From positions 1-42,227 of the forward strand of contig JAGXFG010000104.1 in assembly GCA_024637395.1 (NCBI GenBank): a stretch of DNA of 42,227 nucleotides, written 5' to 3'. The notes under the pieces are model-generated. The model saw only the letters and a program-made list of their open reading frames with translations. It searched no databases and was not told the DNA's origin. Numbering within the stretch: the stretch's first letter is position 1; every line of letters begins with the position of its first letter. Shown here piece by piece: positions 28,045-38,764 of the stretch. Both the position numbers and the translations under genes were made by a program. This DNA is from Burkholderiaceae bacterium (lineage in GTDB: Bacteria; Pseudomonadota; Gammaproteobacteria; Burkholderiales; Burkholderiaceae_E).

Positions 28045-28987
28045 GCGGCTGCGCATCGGCATCGACCTCGGCGGCACCAAGATCGAGATCGCGGCGCTGG
28101 CCGCCGACGGCAGCGAGCGGCTGCGCCGGCGGGTGGCCTCGCCAGTCGGCGACTACCCCGGCACGGTAGCCGCGATTGTCGGGCTGGTCGCGGCGGCCGA
28201 GAGTGAACTGGGTCAACGCTGCCCGGTCGGCATCGGCATCCCCGGCTCGGAGTCGCCCTCGAGCGGGCTGATCCGCAACGCCAACTCCACCTGTCTCAAC
28301 GGCAACGCGCTGCGCCAGGACCTCGAACGCGCGCTCGGGCGTGCCGTGCGCATCGCCAATGACGCCAATTGCCTGGCGATGTCGGAGGCCTGCGATGGCG
28401 CCGGAGCTGGATTCGACACGGTGTTTGCGGTGATCCTCGGCACCGGGGTCGGCGGCGCTCTGGCGGTCGGCGGCCGGGTGCTGGCCGGCGCCAACGCGAT
28501 CGCCGGCGAGTGGGGGCACAATCCGCTGCCCGCGCCCCGGGCCGACGAATTGCCCGGTCCGCGCTGCTACTGCGGCCGAGTCAACTGCATCGAGATCTGG
28601 CTGTCGGGCCCCGGCCTGGTTGCCGAGCACCTGCGCCGGGGCGGTTCGCAGCGCTCTGCCGAGGCCATCGTCGCTGCCGCGCGCGCCGGTGACCAGCACG
28701 CCCGCGAGAGCCAGGAACGCCATAGCGAGCGGCTGGCGCGCTCCCTGGCCGCGGTGATCAACATCTTCGATCCTGAGGTGATCGTGCTGGGCGGTGGTCT
28801 GTCGAACATCGCCGAGATCTATCGTGACGTGCCGCGCCACTGGGGTGCCCAGGTCTTCTCTGACCAGGTCGTCACCCGGTTGCTGCGCAGCCAGCACGGT
28901 GACTCTTCAGGGGTGCGCGGTGCTGCCCGGTTGTGGCCGCTGGGCGCGGCGGACGCGCTCGTCGGTCAGGACGGCGAGATCGTCTAG
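28028..28987 (+). CDS. ROK family sugar kinase (Mak/fructokinase-like)
   Basis: Cytoplasmic ATP-dependent hexose kinase of the ROK family (319 aa); mannose, fructose or N-acetylglucosamine are candidates, with Mak-type most likely. The ATP-binding [11 protein letters not shown] is at residues ~11-21, [13 protein letters not shown] carries the catalytic Asp, [19 protein letters not shown] is the second phosphate loop. The zinc motif is seen as [11 protein letters not shown] then [16 protein letters not shown] with three Cys, and [14 protein letters not shown] is the C-terminal ROK signature. GTG 28028 inside the plsY end (17-base overlap) is used. Its stop shares a CTAG palindrome with the convergent tsaD stop. 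Confidence 0.89.
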   Translation: MSASTERLRIGIDLGGTKIEIAALAADGSERLRRRVASPVGDYPGTVAAIVGLVAAAESELGQRCPVGIGIPGSESPSSGLIRNANSTCLNGNALRQDLERALGRAVRIANDANCLAMSEACDGAGAGFDTVFAVILGTGVGGALAVGGRVLAGANAIAGEWGHNPLPAPRADELPGPRCYCGRVNCIEIWLSGPGLVAEHLRRGGSQRSAEAIVAAARAGDQHARESQERHSERLARSLAAVINIFDPEVIVLGGGLSNIAEIYRDVPRHWGAQVFSDQVVTRLLRSQHGDSSGVRGAARLWPLGAADALVGQDGEIV

Positions 28988-30024
28988 GACGCGGCGCTCG
29001 CGCCGAGCGCGGCCAGTTCGTCGAACGGCCAGCGGGGGCGAATGTCGAAGGAGCCCCCTCCGATTTGTGCCGGCGCGCCGGCGGCCAGGCGCAATGCCCC
29101 GACCAGCGCGATCATCGCCCCGTTGTCGGTGCACAACTCGAACTCCGGGAAGTGCAGCGCGAAACCGTCGCGCTCCTGGGCTAACGCCAGCCGCTCACGC
29201 AGCCGGCGGTTGGCGCTGACCCCGCCGGCCACCACCAGGCGGCGCACCCCGGTGCTGGCCACCGCCGCAACCGCTTTGGCTGAGAGCACCTCGGTGATCG
29301 CCTCCTGGACTTCCCAGGCGAGGTCGGCGCGCGCCGCGTCATCCGCGAGGCCGGCCCGGGCGAGCGTCATGACCGCTGTCTTGAGCCCGCTGAAGCTGAA
29401 CTCGAGGTTGCCCGATTGCAGCATCGGCCGGGGCAGCGAATAGCGCCCCGGGCGTCCGAGCCCCGCCAATGCCGCGATTGCCGGTCCGCCCGGGTAGCCG
29501 AGTTCAAGCAGCTTGGCGCTCTTGTCGAAGGCCTCGCCCGCGGCGTCGTCGAGGGTTTCGCCAAGCAGCCGGTAGTGTCCGACTCCGGCAACTTCGAGCA
29601 GTTGGGTGTGTCCGCCCGAGACCAGCAGCGCCACAAACGGGAATTCGGGCGGGTCTCGCGAGAGCAGCGGCGAGAGCAGATGGCCTTCGAGGTGGTGCAC
29701 GCCGATGGCCGGAATCTCGAGCGCCATGGCCAGCGCCGCCGCCGTGGCCGCGCCCACCAGCAGCGCCCCGGCCAGCCCCGGCCCCGCGGTGTAGGCGATC
29801 GCGTCGAGCGCTGCCAGTTCCAGGCCGGCCGTCGCAAGCACTTCCTCGGTGAGCGGCAGCACCCGCTGGATATGGTCGCGTGAAGCCAGTTCGGGGACCA
29901 CGCCGCCGAAATGCTCGTGCATCGCAATCTGCGAGTGCAGCGCGTGCGCCAGCAGCCCGCGCTCGGTGTCGTAGAGCGCGATCCCGGTCTCGTCGCAGGA
30001 GGTTTCGATGCCAAGGACGATCAT
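28984..30024 (-). CDS. tsaD: tRNA threonylcarbamoyltransferase TsaD
   Basis: Catalytic subunit (346 aa) of t6A37 synthesis, transferring threonylcarbamoyl from its AMP ester to A37 of ANN-decoding tRNAs. [17 protein letters not shown] opens the protein; [32 protein letters not shown] and the metal-binding [12 protein letters not shown] follow; [33 protein letters not shown] and [14 protein letters not shown] are strictly conserved family blocks. ATG 30024 is chosen since the conserved sequence begins there. It is divergent from rpsU, the widespread tsaD/rpsU-dnaG-rpoD arrangement. The tRNA-Ile2 in this window (anticodon CAT) is among its expected targets. Confidence 0.96.
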   Translation of the reverse strand: MIVLGIETSCDETGIALYDTERGLLAHALHSQIAMHEHFGGVVPELASRDHIQRVLPLTEEVLATAGLELAALDAIAYTAGPGLAGALLVGAATAAALAMALEIPAIGVHHLEGHLLSPLLSRDPPEFPFVALLVSGGHTQLLEVAGVGHYRLLGETLDDAAGEAFDKSAKLLELGYPGGPAIAALAGLGRPGRYSLPRPMLQSGNLEFSFSGLKTAVMTLARAGLADDAARADLAWEVQEAITEVLSAKAVAAVASTGVRRLVVAGGVSANRRLRERLALAQERDGFALHFPEFELCTDNGAMIALVGALRLAAGAPAQIGGGSFDIRPRWPFDELAALGASAAS

Positions 30025-30138
30025 GGGGCGACAGTTTACCCGCCCCGGAGGCCGCCCCCGGCAGCTCGGCGAACCGCCCAAAGCGTTGTGTCGAGCATGA
30101 ATCGCGGACGATCCCGGCCGGTTGACGGGCGGTGCAGT

Positions 30139-30167
30139 TTGCGGACTGCTTCCGGGCCTGCTAAAAT
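30139..30167 (+). promoter_or_regulatory. Predicted sigma-70 promoter of rpsU-dnaG-rpoD
   Basis: A TTGCGG -35 (30139-30144), a 17-base spacer and a TAAAAT -10 (30162-30167) lie 31 bases before the rpsU start, in the tsaD-rpsU divergent region. Start of transcription would be near 30174. Based on consensus only. Confidence 0.65.
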
Positions 30168-30198
30168 CCTCGATTCTTCACAGGGGGTGATTTTTTTC

Positions 30199-30411
30199 AT
30201 GCCGACCGTCCGACCAAAAGAGAACGAGCCATTTGACGTTGCGCTGCGTCGTTTCAAGCGCACGATCGAGAAAGCGGGCCTGATTACCGAGCTGCGCGCA
30301 CGCGAGTTCTATGAGAAGCCGACGGCCGAGCGCAAGCGCAAGAAGGCGGCCGCCGTCAAGCGGCACTTCAAGCGTCTGCGCAGCCAGATGCTTCCGAAGA
30401 AGATGTACTGA
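30199..30411 (+). CDS. rpsU: 30S ribosomal protein S21
   Basis: Small basic subunit protein (70 aa) needed for recognition of natural mRNA start regions; it heads the macromolecular synthesis operon. The whole chain matches bS21: [18 protein letters not shown], then [20 protein letters not shown], a highly basic [18 protein letters not shown] stretch and QMLPKKMY end. GGGGGTGA eight bases upstream is the ribosome-binding site. The frame extends upstream to 29911 but into tsaD-antisense sequence without family matches, so ATG 30199 is used. A predicted promoter sits upstream and a factor-independent terminator directly follows. Confidence 0.97.
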   Translation: MPTVRPKENEPFDVALRRFKRTIEKAGLITELRAREFYEKPTAERKRKKAAAVKRHFKRLRSQMLPKKMY

Positions 30412-30419
30412 TCCGCAAG

Positions 30420-30443
30420 AAGCCCGCTGAAGCGGGCTTTTTG
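30420..30443 (+). terminator. Intrinsic terminator/attenuator after rpsU
   Basis: AAGCCCGC-TGAA-GCGGGCTT forms an eight-base-pair hairpin with a tetraloop, followed by TTTTTG. It sits 8 bases after the rpsU stop and before yqeY, so it would lower read-through to dnaG and rpoD, as in the E. coli macromolecular synthesis operon, where a terminator also follows rpsU. Confidence 0.88.
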
Positions 30444-30512
30444 TTCTATGCCGCCGCTTCCCCGCCGAGAGCCAGTCAGGAATCGGCGACCGACGACCAG
30501 GGAGCCAGCGAG

Positions 30513-30956
30513 ATGCTCAAGGATCGCATTACCGAAGACATGAAGGACGCGATGCGCGCCCGAGACGCGGCGCGCCTGTCGCCGATCAGGATGCTGCTGG
30601 CGGCCATCAAGCAGAAGGAAATCGACGATCGCATCGAACTCGACGACGCTCAGGTCGCCGCGGTGATAAACCGGCAGATCAAGCAGCGGCGCGATTCGAT
30701 CGCCCAGTTCGAGCAGGCCGGTCGCCAAGACCTGGTCGCGATCGAGAGCGGCGAGCTGGAAGTGCTCTCGACCTACCTGCCCAAACAGGCTGAGACAGCC
30801 GAAATCGAAGCCGAGATCGACGCCGCCATCGCTGCCGGCGGCGCCAGCGGACCCCAGGACATGGGCAAGGTGATCGCCATTCTCAAGGCCAAGCTGACCG
30901 GCCGCGCCGACCTGTCGGCAATCTCGGCGCTGGTTCGGGCGCGGCTGTCGCACTAG
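30513..30956 (+). CDS. GatB/YqeY domain-containing protein
   Basis: Small cytoplasmic protein (147 aa) of the YqeY family, which resembles the C-terminal tRNA-binding domain of the GatB amidotransferase subunit; its function is not settled. MLKDRITEDMKDAMRARDA and RLSPIRMLLAAIKQKEIDDR form the N-terminal helices; KQRRDSIAQFEQAGRQDLV and LEVLSTYLPKQ follow, and GPQDMGKVIAILKAKLTGRAD is the C-terminal signature. ATG 30513 has GGAG (30501-30504) eight bases ahead; the longer frame into the terminator is rejected. It is inserted between rpsU and dnaG, as in many betaproteobacteria. Confidence 0.93.
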   Translation: MLKDRITEDMKDAMRARDAARLSPIRMLLAAIKQKEIDDRIELDDAQVAAVINRQIKQRRDSIAQFEQAGRQDLVAIESGELEVLSTYLPKQAETAEIEAEIDAAIAAGGASGPQDMGKVIAILKAKLTGRADLSAISALVRARLSH

Positions 30957-30966
30957 CTGCTGCGCG

Positions 30967-32763
30967 GTGATCCCGCACGATTTCATCCAGGAACTGCTCG
31001 CCCGGCTCGATATTGTCGAGGTGGTTGGACGCGGGGTGGCCTTGCGCAAGGCGGGTGCCAACTATCAGGGCCTGTGCCCGTTTCACGCCGAAAAGACGCC
31101 CTCGTTCACGGTCAGTCCCACCAAGCAGTTTTACCACTGCTTCGGCTGTGGCGCGCACGGTTCGGCGATCGGCTTCGTGATGGAACAGTCGGGACTTTCG
31201 TACGTCGAGGCGATCGGCGAGCTTGCCGAGTCGGTCGGCCTGACGGTGCCCCAGGAAAGTCCGCGCGCGGGCCAGTCGCGCGCTGCGCCGGATCTGCTCG
31301 AGATTCTGGCGGCAGCCGAAAAGTTCTACCGCAGCCGGTTGCGCGACTCGGAACGCGCCATTGAATACCTGCGCGGTCGCGGGCTGACCGGCGAGACCGC
31401 GGCACGTTTCGGGATCGGCTACGCACCCGAGCAATGGCGTGGGCTGGAGGCCGCGGTGCCCGATTACGATTGCGTCGAACTGGTGACGTCGGGGCTGGTG
31501 ATCGAAGGCGAGGCGGATAGCGAGGGCGGGCGCCGCAAGCGTTATGACCGGTTTCGTGACCGGGTGATGTTCCCGATTCGCAATCCGCGCGGCAAGACCA
31601 TCGGTTTTGGGGGCAGGGTGCTGGGCTCGGGTGAACCCAAATACCTCAATTCTCCCGAGACCCCGGTATTTTCCAAGGGTCGCGAACTCTACGGCCTATT
31701 CGAGGGCCGTGACGAATTGCGGCGCTCCAACCTCGCGATCGTCGTCGAGGGTTACATGGACGTCGTGATGCTGGCCCAGCATGGCGTGGGCAATGCGGTC
31801 GCCACGCTCGGGACCGCCACTACGCCGGAACATGTCCGCAAGCTGCTGCGCCTCGTCGACCGGGTGGTATTTTCATTCGACGGCGACGCGGCCGGTCGCA
31901 AGGCGGCCTGGCGGGCGCTCGAGGCCAGCCTGCCGCAGGCATCCGACACCAAGGCCATCGAGTTCGTTTTCCTGCCCGAAGGGCACGATCCCGACAGTTT
32001 CGTGCGCGCCTTCGGCGCGGCCGGGATGGACACCGCGGTGGCAGCCGCGACGCCGCTCTCGGCACTGCTGATCGGCGAGTTGAGCGGCCAGGTCGACCTC
32101 GGCACGGCCGAGGGCCGGGCCCATCTCCAGGCGCTCGCCCGACCGTTGTTGAGCCAGTTGTCGGCGCCGGGCCTGCGCTTGCAGCTGATCCATCGGATCG
32201 CTGAACTGGCCCGGATCTCGGTGACGGAGTTCGAGCGTTACCTCGCCCAGGCCGGGGCCAGCGACCGTGGGGCTGGGGCGGGGCGCGACAGCGCGCGCCA
32301 GACACCGCACCCGACTGAATCAGGACGGAGTCCGGCGCGGGCCCATCAGCGTGGCCCCGCCGTTCCGGATCTCGAGCGCCGGGTGCGCTTGCTCTCGGCG
32401 TTGCAGACGCGGCTGGCCAAGGTCGTGGCCCCCGATGACCAGTGGCTGTCGCCGCCGCTGCTGCGCTGGATCGATGAACTTGGCAAGCTGCCCGATGGCG
32501 CCTCGCTGACCGTGGTCTGCGAGGCGATGCGCGCTCTCTGGCCAGACGAGGTGGCGATGATCGAGGGCGACGTTGCTCGGGACTGGGACGGCGTGTCGGG
32601 ATTTGCGCCGGCCGAACTGGAGACAGAGTTTGACGGGGCGCTCGGCCAATTGCGCGATCGCGCAATTCGGGTCGCCATCGATGCGTTGGTGGAAAATGGC
32701 ATGAAATCGGAGGCAGATCGCCAGCGTTACCAGGAATTGGTGGCGCTGAGGCGCCGGACTTGA
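30967..32763 (+). CDS. dnaG: DNA primase DnaG
   Basis: Synthesises RNA primers at the replication fork (598 aa; E. coli 581). The zinc-binding domain is at residues ~37-65: CPFHAEKTPSF then HCFGCGAHGSAIGF (Cys-His-Cys-Cys). The RNA polymerase core has the YLRGRGLTGETAARFGIGYA helix region, FRDRVMFPIRNPRGKTIGFG (about residues 196-215), and the TOPRIM motif VVEGYMDVVMLAQHGVGNA with SFDGDAAGRKA. A variable Arg/Ser/Pro linker around residues 435-465 precedes a helical helicase-binding C-terminus. GTG 30967 opens ten bases after yqeY and immediately precedes the conserved HDFIQELLARLDIVEVV. rpoD follows after 119 bases. Confidence 0.96.
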   Translation: MIPHDFIQELLARLDIVEVVGRGVALRKAGANYQGLCPFHAEKTPSFTVSPTKQFYHCFGCGAHGSAIGFVMEQSGLSYVEAIGELAESVGLTVPQESPRAGQSRAAPDLLEILAAAEKFYRSRLRDSERAIEYLRGRGLTGETAARFGIGYAPEQWRGLEAAVPDYDCVELVTSGLVIEGEADSEGGRRKRYDRFRDRVMFPIRNPRGKTIGFGGRVLGSGEPKYLNSPETPVFSKGRELYGLFEGRDELRRSNLAIVVEGYMDVVMLAQHGVGNAVATLGTATTPEHVRKLLRLVDRVVFSFDGDAAGRKAAWRALEASLPQASDTKAIEFVFLPEGHDPDSFVRAFGAAGMDTAVAAATPLSALLIGELSGQVDLGTAEGRAHLQALARPLLSQLSAPGLRLQLIHRIAELARISVTEFERYLAQAGASDRGAGAGRDSARQTPHPTESGRSPARAHQRGPAVPDLERRVRLLSALQTRLAKVVAPDDQWLSPPLLRWIDELGKLPDGASLTVVCEAMRALWPDEVAMIEGDVARDWDGVSGFAPAELETEFDGALGQLRDRAIRVAIDALVENGMKSEADRQRYQELVALRRRT

Positions 32764-32882
32764 TAAACTTCAAGGTTGCCCCAAATATGTATGGTGCGCC
32801 GTCCGCTCATCCGCCGGGCTGGCTGGCCGGAACAATCCATTGACCGCACCGTTGCGGGCGGAAACTGAATAGAGGAACCTCC

Positions 32883-35600
<2,718 letters not shown>

Positions 35601-35612
35601 GGGTCTCCCGAA

Positions 35613-35691
<79 letters not shown>

Positions 35692-35713
35692 AAAGAATCA
35701 AGCACTTACAGCA

Positions 35714-35839
35714 GTTCTGGTCGGCCTCCACGTAGCGCACGTCGTAACCGTGCAGCGTGGCCCGGTAGGCGACGGCCTTGGCGACATGGCTCTTGCCGGT
35801 GCCGGGCTTGCCAATGATCAGCGCGTTGGCGCCCCCATC
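35714..35839 (-). pseudogene. IstB-type ATPase fragment (IS21 family remnant)
   Basis: About 42 residues on the minus strand with GANALIIGKPGTGKSHVAKA, a Walker A P-loop, and YRATLHGYDVRYVEADQN, matching the start of the ATPase core of IstB helper proteins of IS21-type elements. The N-terminal part and everything after the first core strands are missing; the frame then runs into the tRNA gene, which marks a truncation point at the island edge. No IstA transposase is present. It is a remnant, not a working gene; another AAA+ protein related to DnaC/IstB cannot be excluded from so short a piece. Confidence 0.7.
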
Positions 35840-35844
35840 TTTAG

Positions 35845-35860
35845 TTTCCCGAGCGGGAAA
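35845..35860. promoter_or_regulatory. Operator-like palindrome 1 upstream of hipBA
   Basis: TTTCCCGAGCGGGAAA: seven-base arms around AG. First of three, exactly 50 bp before the next. The likely ligand is HipB (inferred). Confidence 0.72.
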
Positions 35861-35894
35861 TATATAACCGAAACACGGCCTAACCACATACAAC

Positions 35895-35910
35895 ATTCCC
35901 GATCGGGAAA
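35895..35910. promoter_or_regulatory. Operator-like palindrome 2 upstream of hipBA
   Basis: ATTCCCGATCGGGAAA; the inner TTCCCGATCGGGAA is a perfect 14-base palindrome. It ends six bases before the predicted -35 element of hipBA. Confidence 0.75.
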
Positions 35911-35916
35911 TATCGC

Positions 35917-35945
35917 TTGCGCAGAGGTCAGTTGTGCTTGATAAT
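35917..35945 (+). promoter_or_regulatory. Predicted hipBA promoter
   Basis: TTGCGC (35917-35922), 17-base spacer, GATAAT (35940-35945). Transcription would start near 35952, within palindrome 3, giving a leader of about 20 bases. Consensus match only, but the overlap with the palindromes supports autoregulation. Confidence 0.68.
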
Positions 35946-35960
35946 TTCCCGAACGGGAAA
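35945..35960. promoter_or_regulatory. Operator-like palindrome 3 over the hipBA start site
   Basis: TTTCCCGAACGGGAAA: seven-base arms around AA. It covers the end of the -10 element and the expected start site, 11 bases before the hipB ATG; protein bound here would block polymerase. Confidence 0.75.
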
Positions 35961-35971
35961 CTGAGCAAGCC

Positions 35972-36232
35972 ATGACCGCCATACGATCACCTCACCAACT
36001 CGGCGATGCACTTCGCGCCGCTCGCAAGCGGCTCGGGCTGACACAGCCCCAGTTGGCCCTCGCGGCAGGGGTTGGAGTGCGCTTCATCGTCGACCTTGAA
36101 GCGGGCAAGCCCACCGTGCGACTGGAAAACGTGCTGCAGGTCATCGATGCCCTGGGTGGTGAGATCCAGTTGAGCGGATTGCCATCTGTCGCGGCCGACG
36201 ATCAACGTGAAGGTGGCGACCATGGCGCATGA
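35972..36232 (+). CDS. hipB: HipB-like antitoxin, Xre-family HTH repressor
   Basis: Small DNA-binding antitoxin (86 aa; E. coli HipB 88) that in the known family dimerises, binds palindromic operators and neutralises HipA. The HTH_3 domain runs about residues 9-62: LGDALRAARKRLGLTQPQLA, then LAAGVGVRFIVDLEAGKPTV with the recognition helix, then RLENVLQVIDALGGEIQL, typical of HipB-type antitoxins. A short Asp/Gly/Arg-rich tail follows. ATG 35972 is used; no clean ribosome-binding site is seen because palindrome 3 occupies the region. hipA begins 11 bases inside its end, implying coupled translation. Three palindromes and a promoter lie directly upstream. Confidence 0.9.
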   Translation: MTAIRSPHQLGDALRAARKRLGLTQPQLALAAGVGVRFIVDLEAGKPTVRLENVLQVIDALGGEIQLSGLPSVAADDQREGGDHGA

Positions 36233-37487
36233 GCTGGAAGTCTGGCTTTTCGCCGATCGCGTCGGCACCCTGGCGCTGGTCGCTGCTCGACTGAATTTTC
36301 GCTACGCATCCGGTTGGCTGTCGCGTCCAGACGCCGTCGCCTTGTCCGCCTCGCTGCCCCTGCAAGCAGAGCCGTTTGACGATCACCAAGCCCGCCCCTT
36401 CTTTGCCGGTCTGCTGCCTGAGGGGCAGATGCGCCGCCTGATCGCGCAGCGGTTCCAGGTTTCCGACCAGAACGATTTTGCTCTGTTGGACTACATCGGT
36501 GGCGAATGCGCCGGGGCCGTGACGTTCCTTGAGCCGGGGCAGGCTTTTCCCGTGCCTACCCGCAACGATGACGTTCAATGGCTGAGCGACGAGGAAGTCG
36601 GTGCCATCCTGGACGAATTGCCGCGTCGCCCCATGCTGGCTGGCAGAGACGGCTTGCGGCTTTCATTGGCGGGTGCCCAGGACAAACTACCGGTGGTGTT
36701 CGATGGTGCCCGCATCGGGCTGCCCCTCAATGGCACGCCGAGCTCCCACATCCTGAAACCCGCTATCCACTCCGTAGAGGACAGCGTAACCAACGAGGGA
36801 TTTTGCATGGCACTGGCTGAGGCCATGCAACTCAAGCCGGCAAGGTCAAAAGTTCACGTCGTCTTGGATCGCTCGTTCCTGCTCGTTGAGCGCTACGACC
36901 GACTTATCGATGCCCAGGGGCACCGACAACGCCTTCATCAGGAGGATTTCTGCCAGGCGCTTGGCGTGGTGCCCGAAATGAAATACCAAAATGAAGGTGG
37001 CCCCGATCTGGCCCGATGCTTCGATCTGGTGCGCCGTGTGACCCGCCCCAGCGCGCCGCAGATCCTGCGCTTGTTCGATTATGTGATCTTCAATGCCCTG
37101 ATCGGCAATCATGATGCGCACGCCAAGAATTTCTCTCTGCTGTACTCAGGCAAGGCCCCCGTTCTGGCGCCGTTCTACGACACGCTCTCGACGGCGGTGT
37201 ATCCAACACTGACGCCGAAGATGGCGATGAAAATTGGCAGCAAGTACAAGTTCAGCGAAGTCCAGGCGCGGCACTGGGAGCAGTTCGCAGGCGGCGTGGG
37301 CCTCGCCAAGGCACAGGCTAAAAGGCGCATTCTGGAGTTGGCAAAGTCGCTGCCAGCCACCGCGCGCAAACTCCAATCCGCCCACGGACCAGGCTTTGGC
37401 GAAAATGCGGTGGTTGAACGGATCACTGCCTTGATCGAACAGCGCTGCGCCCTGACGATTCGACGGCTCTCCGACCCCACTGCCTAA
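36222..37487 (+). CDS. hipA: HipA-like serine/threonine kinase toxin
   Basis: Toxin kinase (421 aa; E. coli HipA 440) whose studied relatives phosphorylate glutamyl-tRNA synthetase or other translation factors to induce growth arrest and persistence. The HipA N-terminal part has GWLSRPDAVALSASLPL and FFAGLLPEGQMRRLIAQRF. RLSLAGAQDKLPVVFDG holds Ser148, at the position of the autophosphorylated E. coli Ser150, then SSHILKPAI. The kinase core has LVERYDR, the catalytic Asp298 in NALIGNHDAHAKNFSLLY, and the metal-binding APFYDTLSTAVYP. All key residues seem intact, so it should be active. ATG 36222 with AAGGTGG upstream is chosen; an in-frame ATG at 36207 adds five residues. Target unknown. Confidence 0.92.
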   Translation: MAHELEVWLFADRVGTLALVAARLNFRYASGWLSRPDAVALSASLPLQAEPFDDHQARPFFAGLLPEGQMRRLIAQRFQVSDQNDFALLDYIGGECAGAVTFLEPGQAFPVPTRNDDVQWLSDEEVGAILDELPRRPMLAGRDGLRLSLAGAQDKLPVVFDGARIGLPLNGTPSSHILKPAIHSVEDSVTNEGFCMALAEAMQLKPARSKVHVVLDRSFLLVERYDRLIDAQGHRQRLHQEDFCQALGVVPEMKYQNEGGPDLARCFDLVRRVTRPSAPQILRLFDYVIFNALIGNHDAHAKNFSLLYSGKAPVLAPFYDTLSTAVYPTLTPKMAMKIGSKYKFSEVQARHWEQFAGGVGLAKAQAKRRILELAKSLPATARKLQSAHGPGFGENAVVERITALIEQRCALTIRRLSDPTA

Positions 37488-37515
37488 ATGACGTGGCCGC
37501 CATGACGTGGCCGCC
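37488..37515 (+). repeat. 14-bp tandem duplication after hipA
   Basis: ATGACGTGGCCGCC occurs twice back to back directly after the hipA stop (37488-37501, 37502-37515). It marks the junction between the hip and fbp parts. The rest of the 37516-37634 gap holds a CCAGG-TG-CCTGG inverted repeat (37519-37530) and nothing else recognised. Confidence 0.8.
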
Positions 37516-37634
37516 GAACCAGGTGCCTGGCTCCCCTGACATCTGCGACAAAGCGGCACGGACGAGCAACAAGCCCAGGGCGAAGGCACGAGACTGATCA
37601 AGGCCGCAACGCGGCCCTATACAGATCAATGCGC

Positions 37635-37663
37635 TTGCGAATCATTCGCGTTTATGGTTTAAT
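37635..37663 (+). promoter_or_regulatory. Predicted fbpABC promoter
   Basis: TTGCGA (37635-37640), 17-base spacer, TTTAAT (37658-37663), with transcription expected near 37670. The Fur-like palindrome at 37637-37649 overlaps the -35 and the spacer. Confidence 0.62.
37637..37649. promoter_or_regulatory. Fur-box-like palindrome in the fbpABC promoter
   Basis: GCGAAT-C-ATTCGC is a perfect 6-1-6 inverted repeat. It keeps the AAT-n-ATT core and flanking G/C positions of Fur 7-1-7 sites. Bound repressor would cover the -35 element. Iron control is inferred from the site and from the gene family. Confidence 0.5.
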
Positions 37664-37701
37664 GCCGCCACTTCTCGACCTAACCATTAATGGAGTGCAA
37701 C

Positions 37702-38706
37702 ATGCGTAAGTCCCTCGCGGCCGTCGTGGCCGTGATCTCGGTCGCCACGAGCGTCTCTGCCGCCGAAGTGGTGGTTTATTCCGCCCGCAACGAGCAACTC
37801 ATCAAGCCCTTGTTCGAGGCCTACACCAAGGAGACCGGCGTAGAGGTGAAATTTGTCACCGACAAGGAAGGCCCGCTCATGGCCAGACTGAAGGCCGAAG
37901 GCAAGAACACCCCCGCCGACGTGTTCCTGACCGTGGATGCCGGCAACCTGTGGCAGGCCAGCGCGGAGGGCCTGCTGCGCCCGATCGACTCGAAGGTCCT
38001 GGCCGCCAATATCCCCGCCCACCTGAAAGATCCTGGTAAGGAGTGGTTCGGCCTGTCGGTGCGCGCCCGCACCTTGGTCTACAACCCCACCAAGGTGGCC
38101 CCGGGTGAACTCACCACTTACGAAGACCTGGCCACCCCGAAATGGAAGAACCGCCTCTGCCTGCGCACCTCCAAGAAGGTCTACAACCAGTCCCTGGTGG
38201 CCATGCTGATCTGGGAACACGGCGAGGAACAAACCGAGAAGCTGGTGCGGGGTTGGGTGGCGAACCTGGCTACCGAGCCCTTTCCGGATGACACCAAGGC
38301 CATGGAGGCCGTGGCCGCCGGCCTGTGCGACGTGACCCTGGTCAATACCTATTACTTTGGTCGCCTCATGGCCAAGAAGCCCAATCTGCCCCTCGCCATT
38401 TTCTGGCCCAACCAGAACCTGAAGAACAAGGCCGCAGGGGTCCATGTCAACGTCTCGGGGGCGGGGGTCACCAAATACGCCAAGCACCCCAATGAGGCCA
38501 GGCAGCTATTGGAGTGGCTGTCCTCAGAAAAGGCCCAGAACCTCTACGCCGACGTGAATTTGGAATACCCTGCCAATCCCGCCATCAAATCGGTTGCGGT
38601 GGTCTCCGATTGGGGCAAGTTCCAGCAAAACCTGATCAACGTGGCGGAAGCTGGCAAGTTGCAGGCCAAGGCGGTGATGCTGATGGACCGGGCCGGTTAC
38701 AAGTAA
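37702..38706 (+). CDS. fbpA: Ferric iron ABC transporter substrate-binding protein
   Basis: Periplasmic Fe(3+)-binding protein (334 aa) of the FbpA/FutA/SfuA family. A signal peptide [19 protein letters not shown] is followed by [20 protein letters not shown], the typical mature N-terminus. The iron-binding adjacent tyrosines are in [10 protein letters not shown] near residue 220; [16 protein letters not shown] and [16 protein letters not shown] are other family blocks. ATG 37702 is chosen since GGAG lies at 37692-37695 and the signal peptide starts there; an in-frame ATG at 37690 adds four residues. It heads fbpABC under a predicted Fur-like site. Some relatives bind other metals or anions, but the Tyr pair favours ferric iron. 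Confidence 0.92.
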   Translation: MRKSLAAVVAVISVATSVSAAEVVVYSARNEQLIKPLFEAYTKETGVEVKFVTDKEGPLMARLKAEGKNTPADVFLTVDAGNLWQASAEGLLRPIDSKVLAANIPAHLKDPGKEWFGLSVRARTLVYNPTKVAPGELTTYEDLATPKWKNRLCLRTSKKVYNQSLVAMLIWEHGEEQTEKLVRGWVANLATEPFPDDTKAMEAVAAGLCDVTLVNTYYFGRLMAKKPNLPLAIFWPNQNLKNKAAGVHVNVSGAGVTKYAKHPNEARQLLEWLSSEKAQNLYADVNLEYPANPAIKSVAVVSDWGKFQQNLINVAEAGKLQAKAVMLMDRAGYK

Positions 38707-38764
38707 ACTCACCATCGTTCACGACCCGGCGGCTGCGCCAGGCAAGGCGCAGCCGCCCACCAAC

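Noticed and set aside
32764-32882. Promoter for rpoD in the dnaG-rpoD gap (TTGATA at 32760-32765)
   Set aside because: The best -10 candidates (AAATAT, TATGTA) are poor or wrongly spaced, so no promoter is called, although an internal one is plausible by analogy with E. coli.
37423-37629. 68-codon minus-strand open frame across the hipA end and the gap
   Set aside because: It overlaps the conserved hipA C-terminus, has no recognisable domain and no ribosome-binding site.
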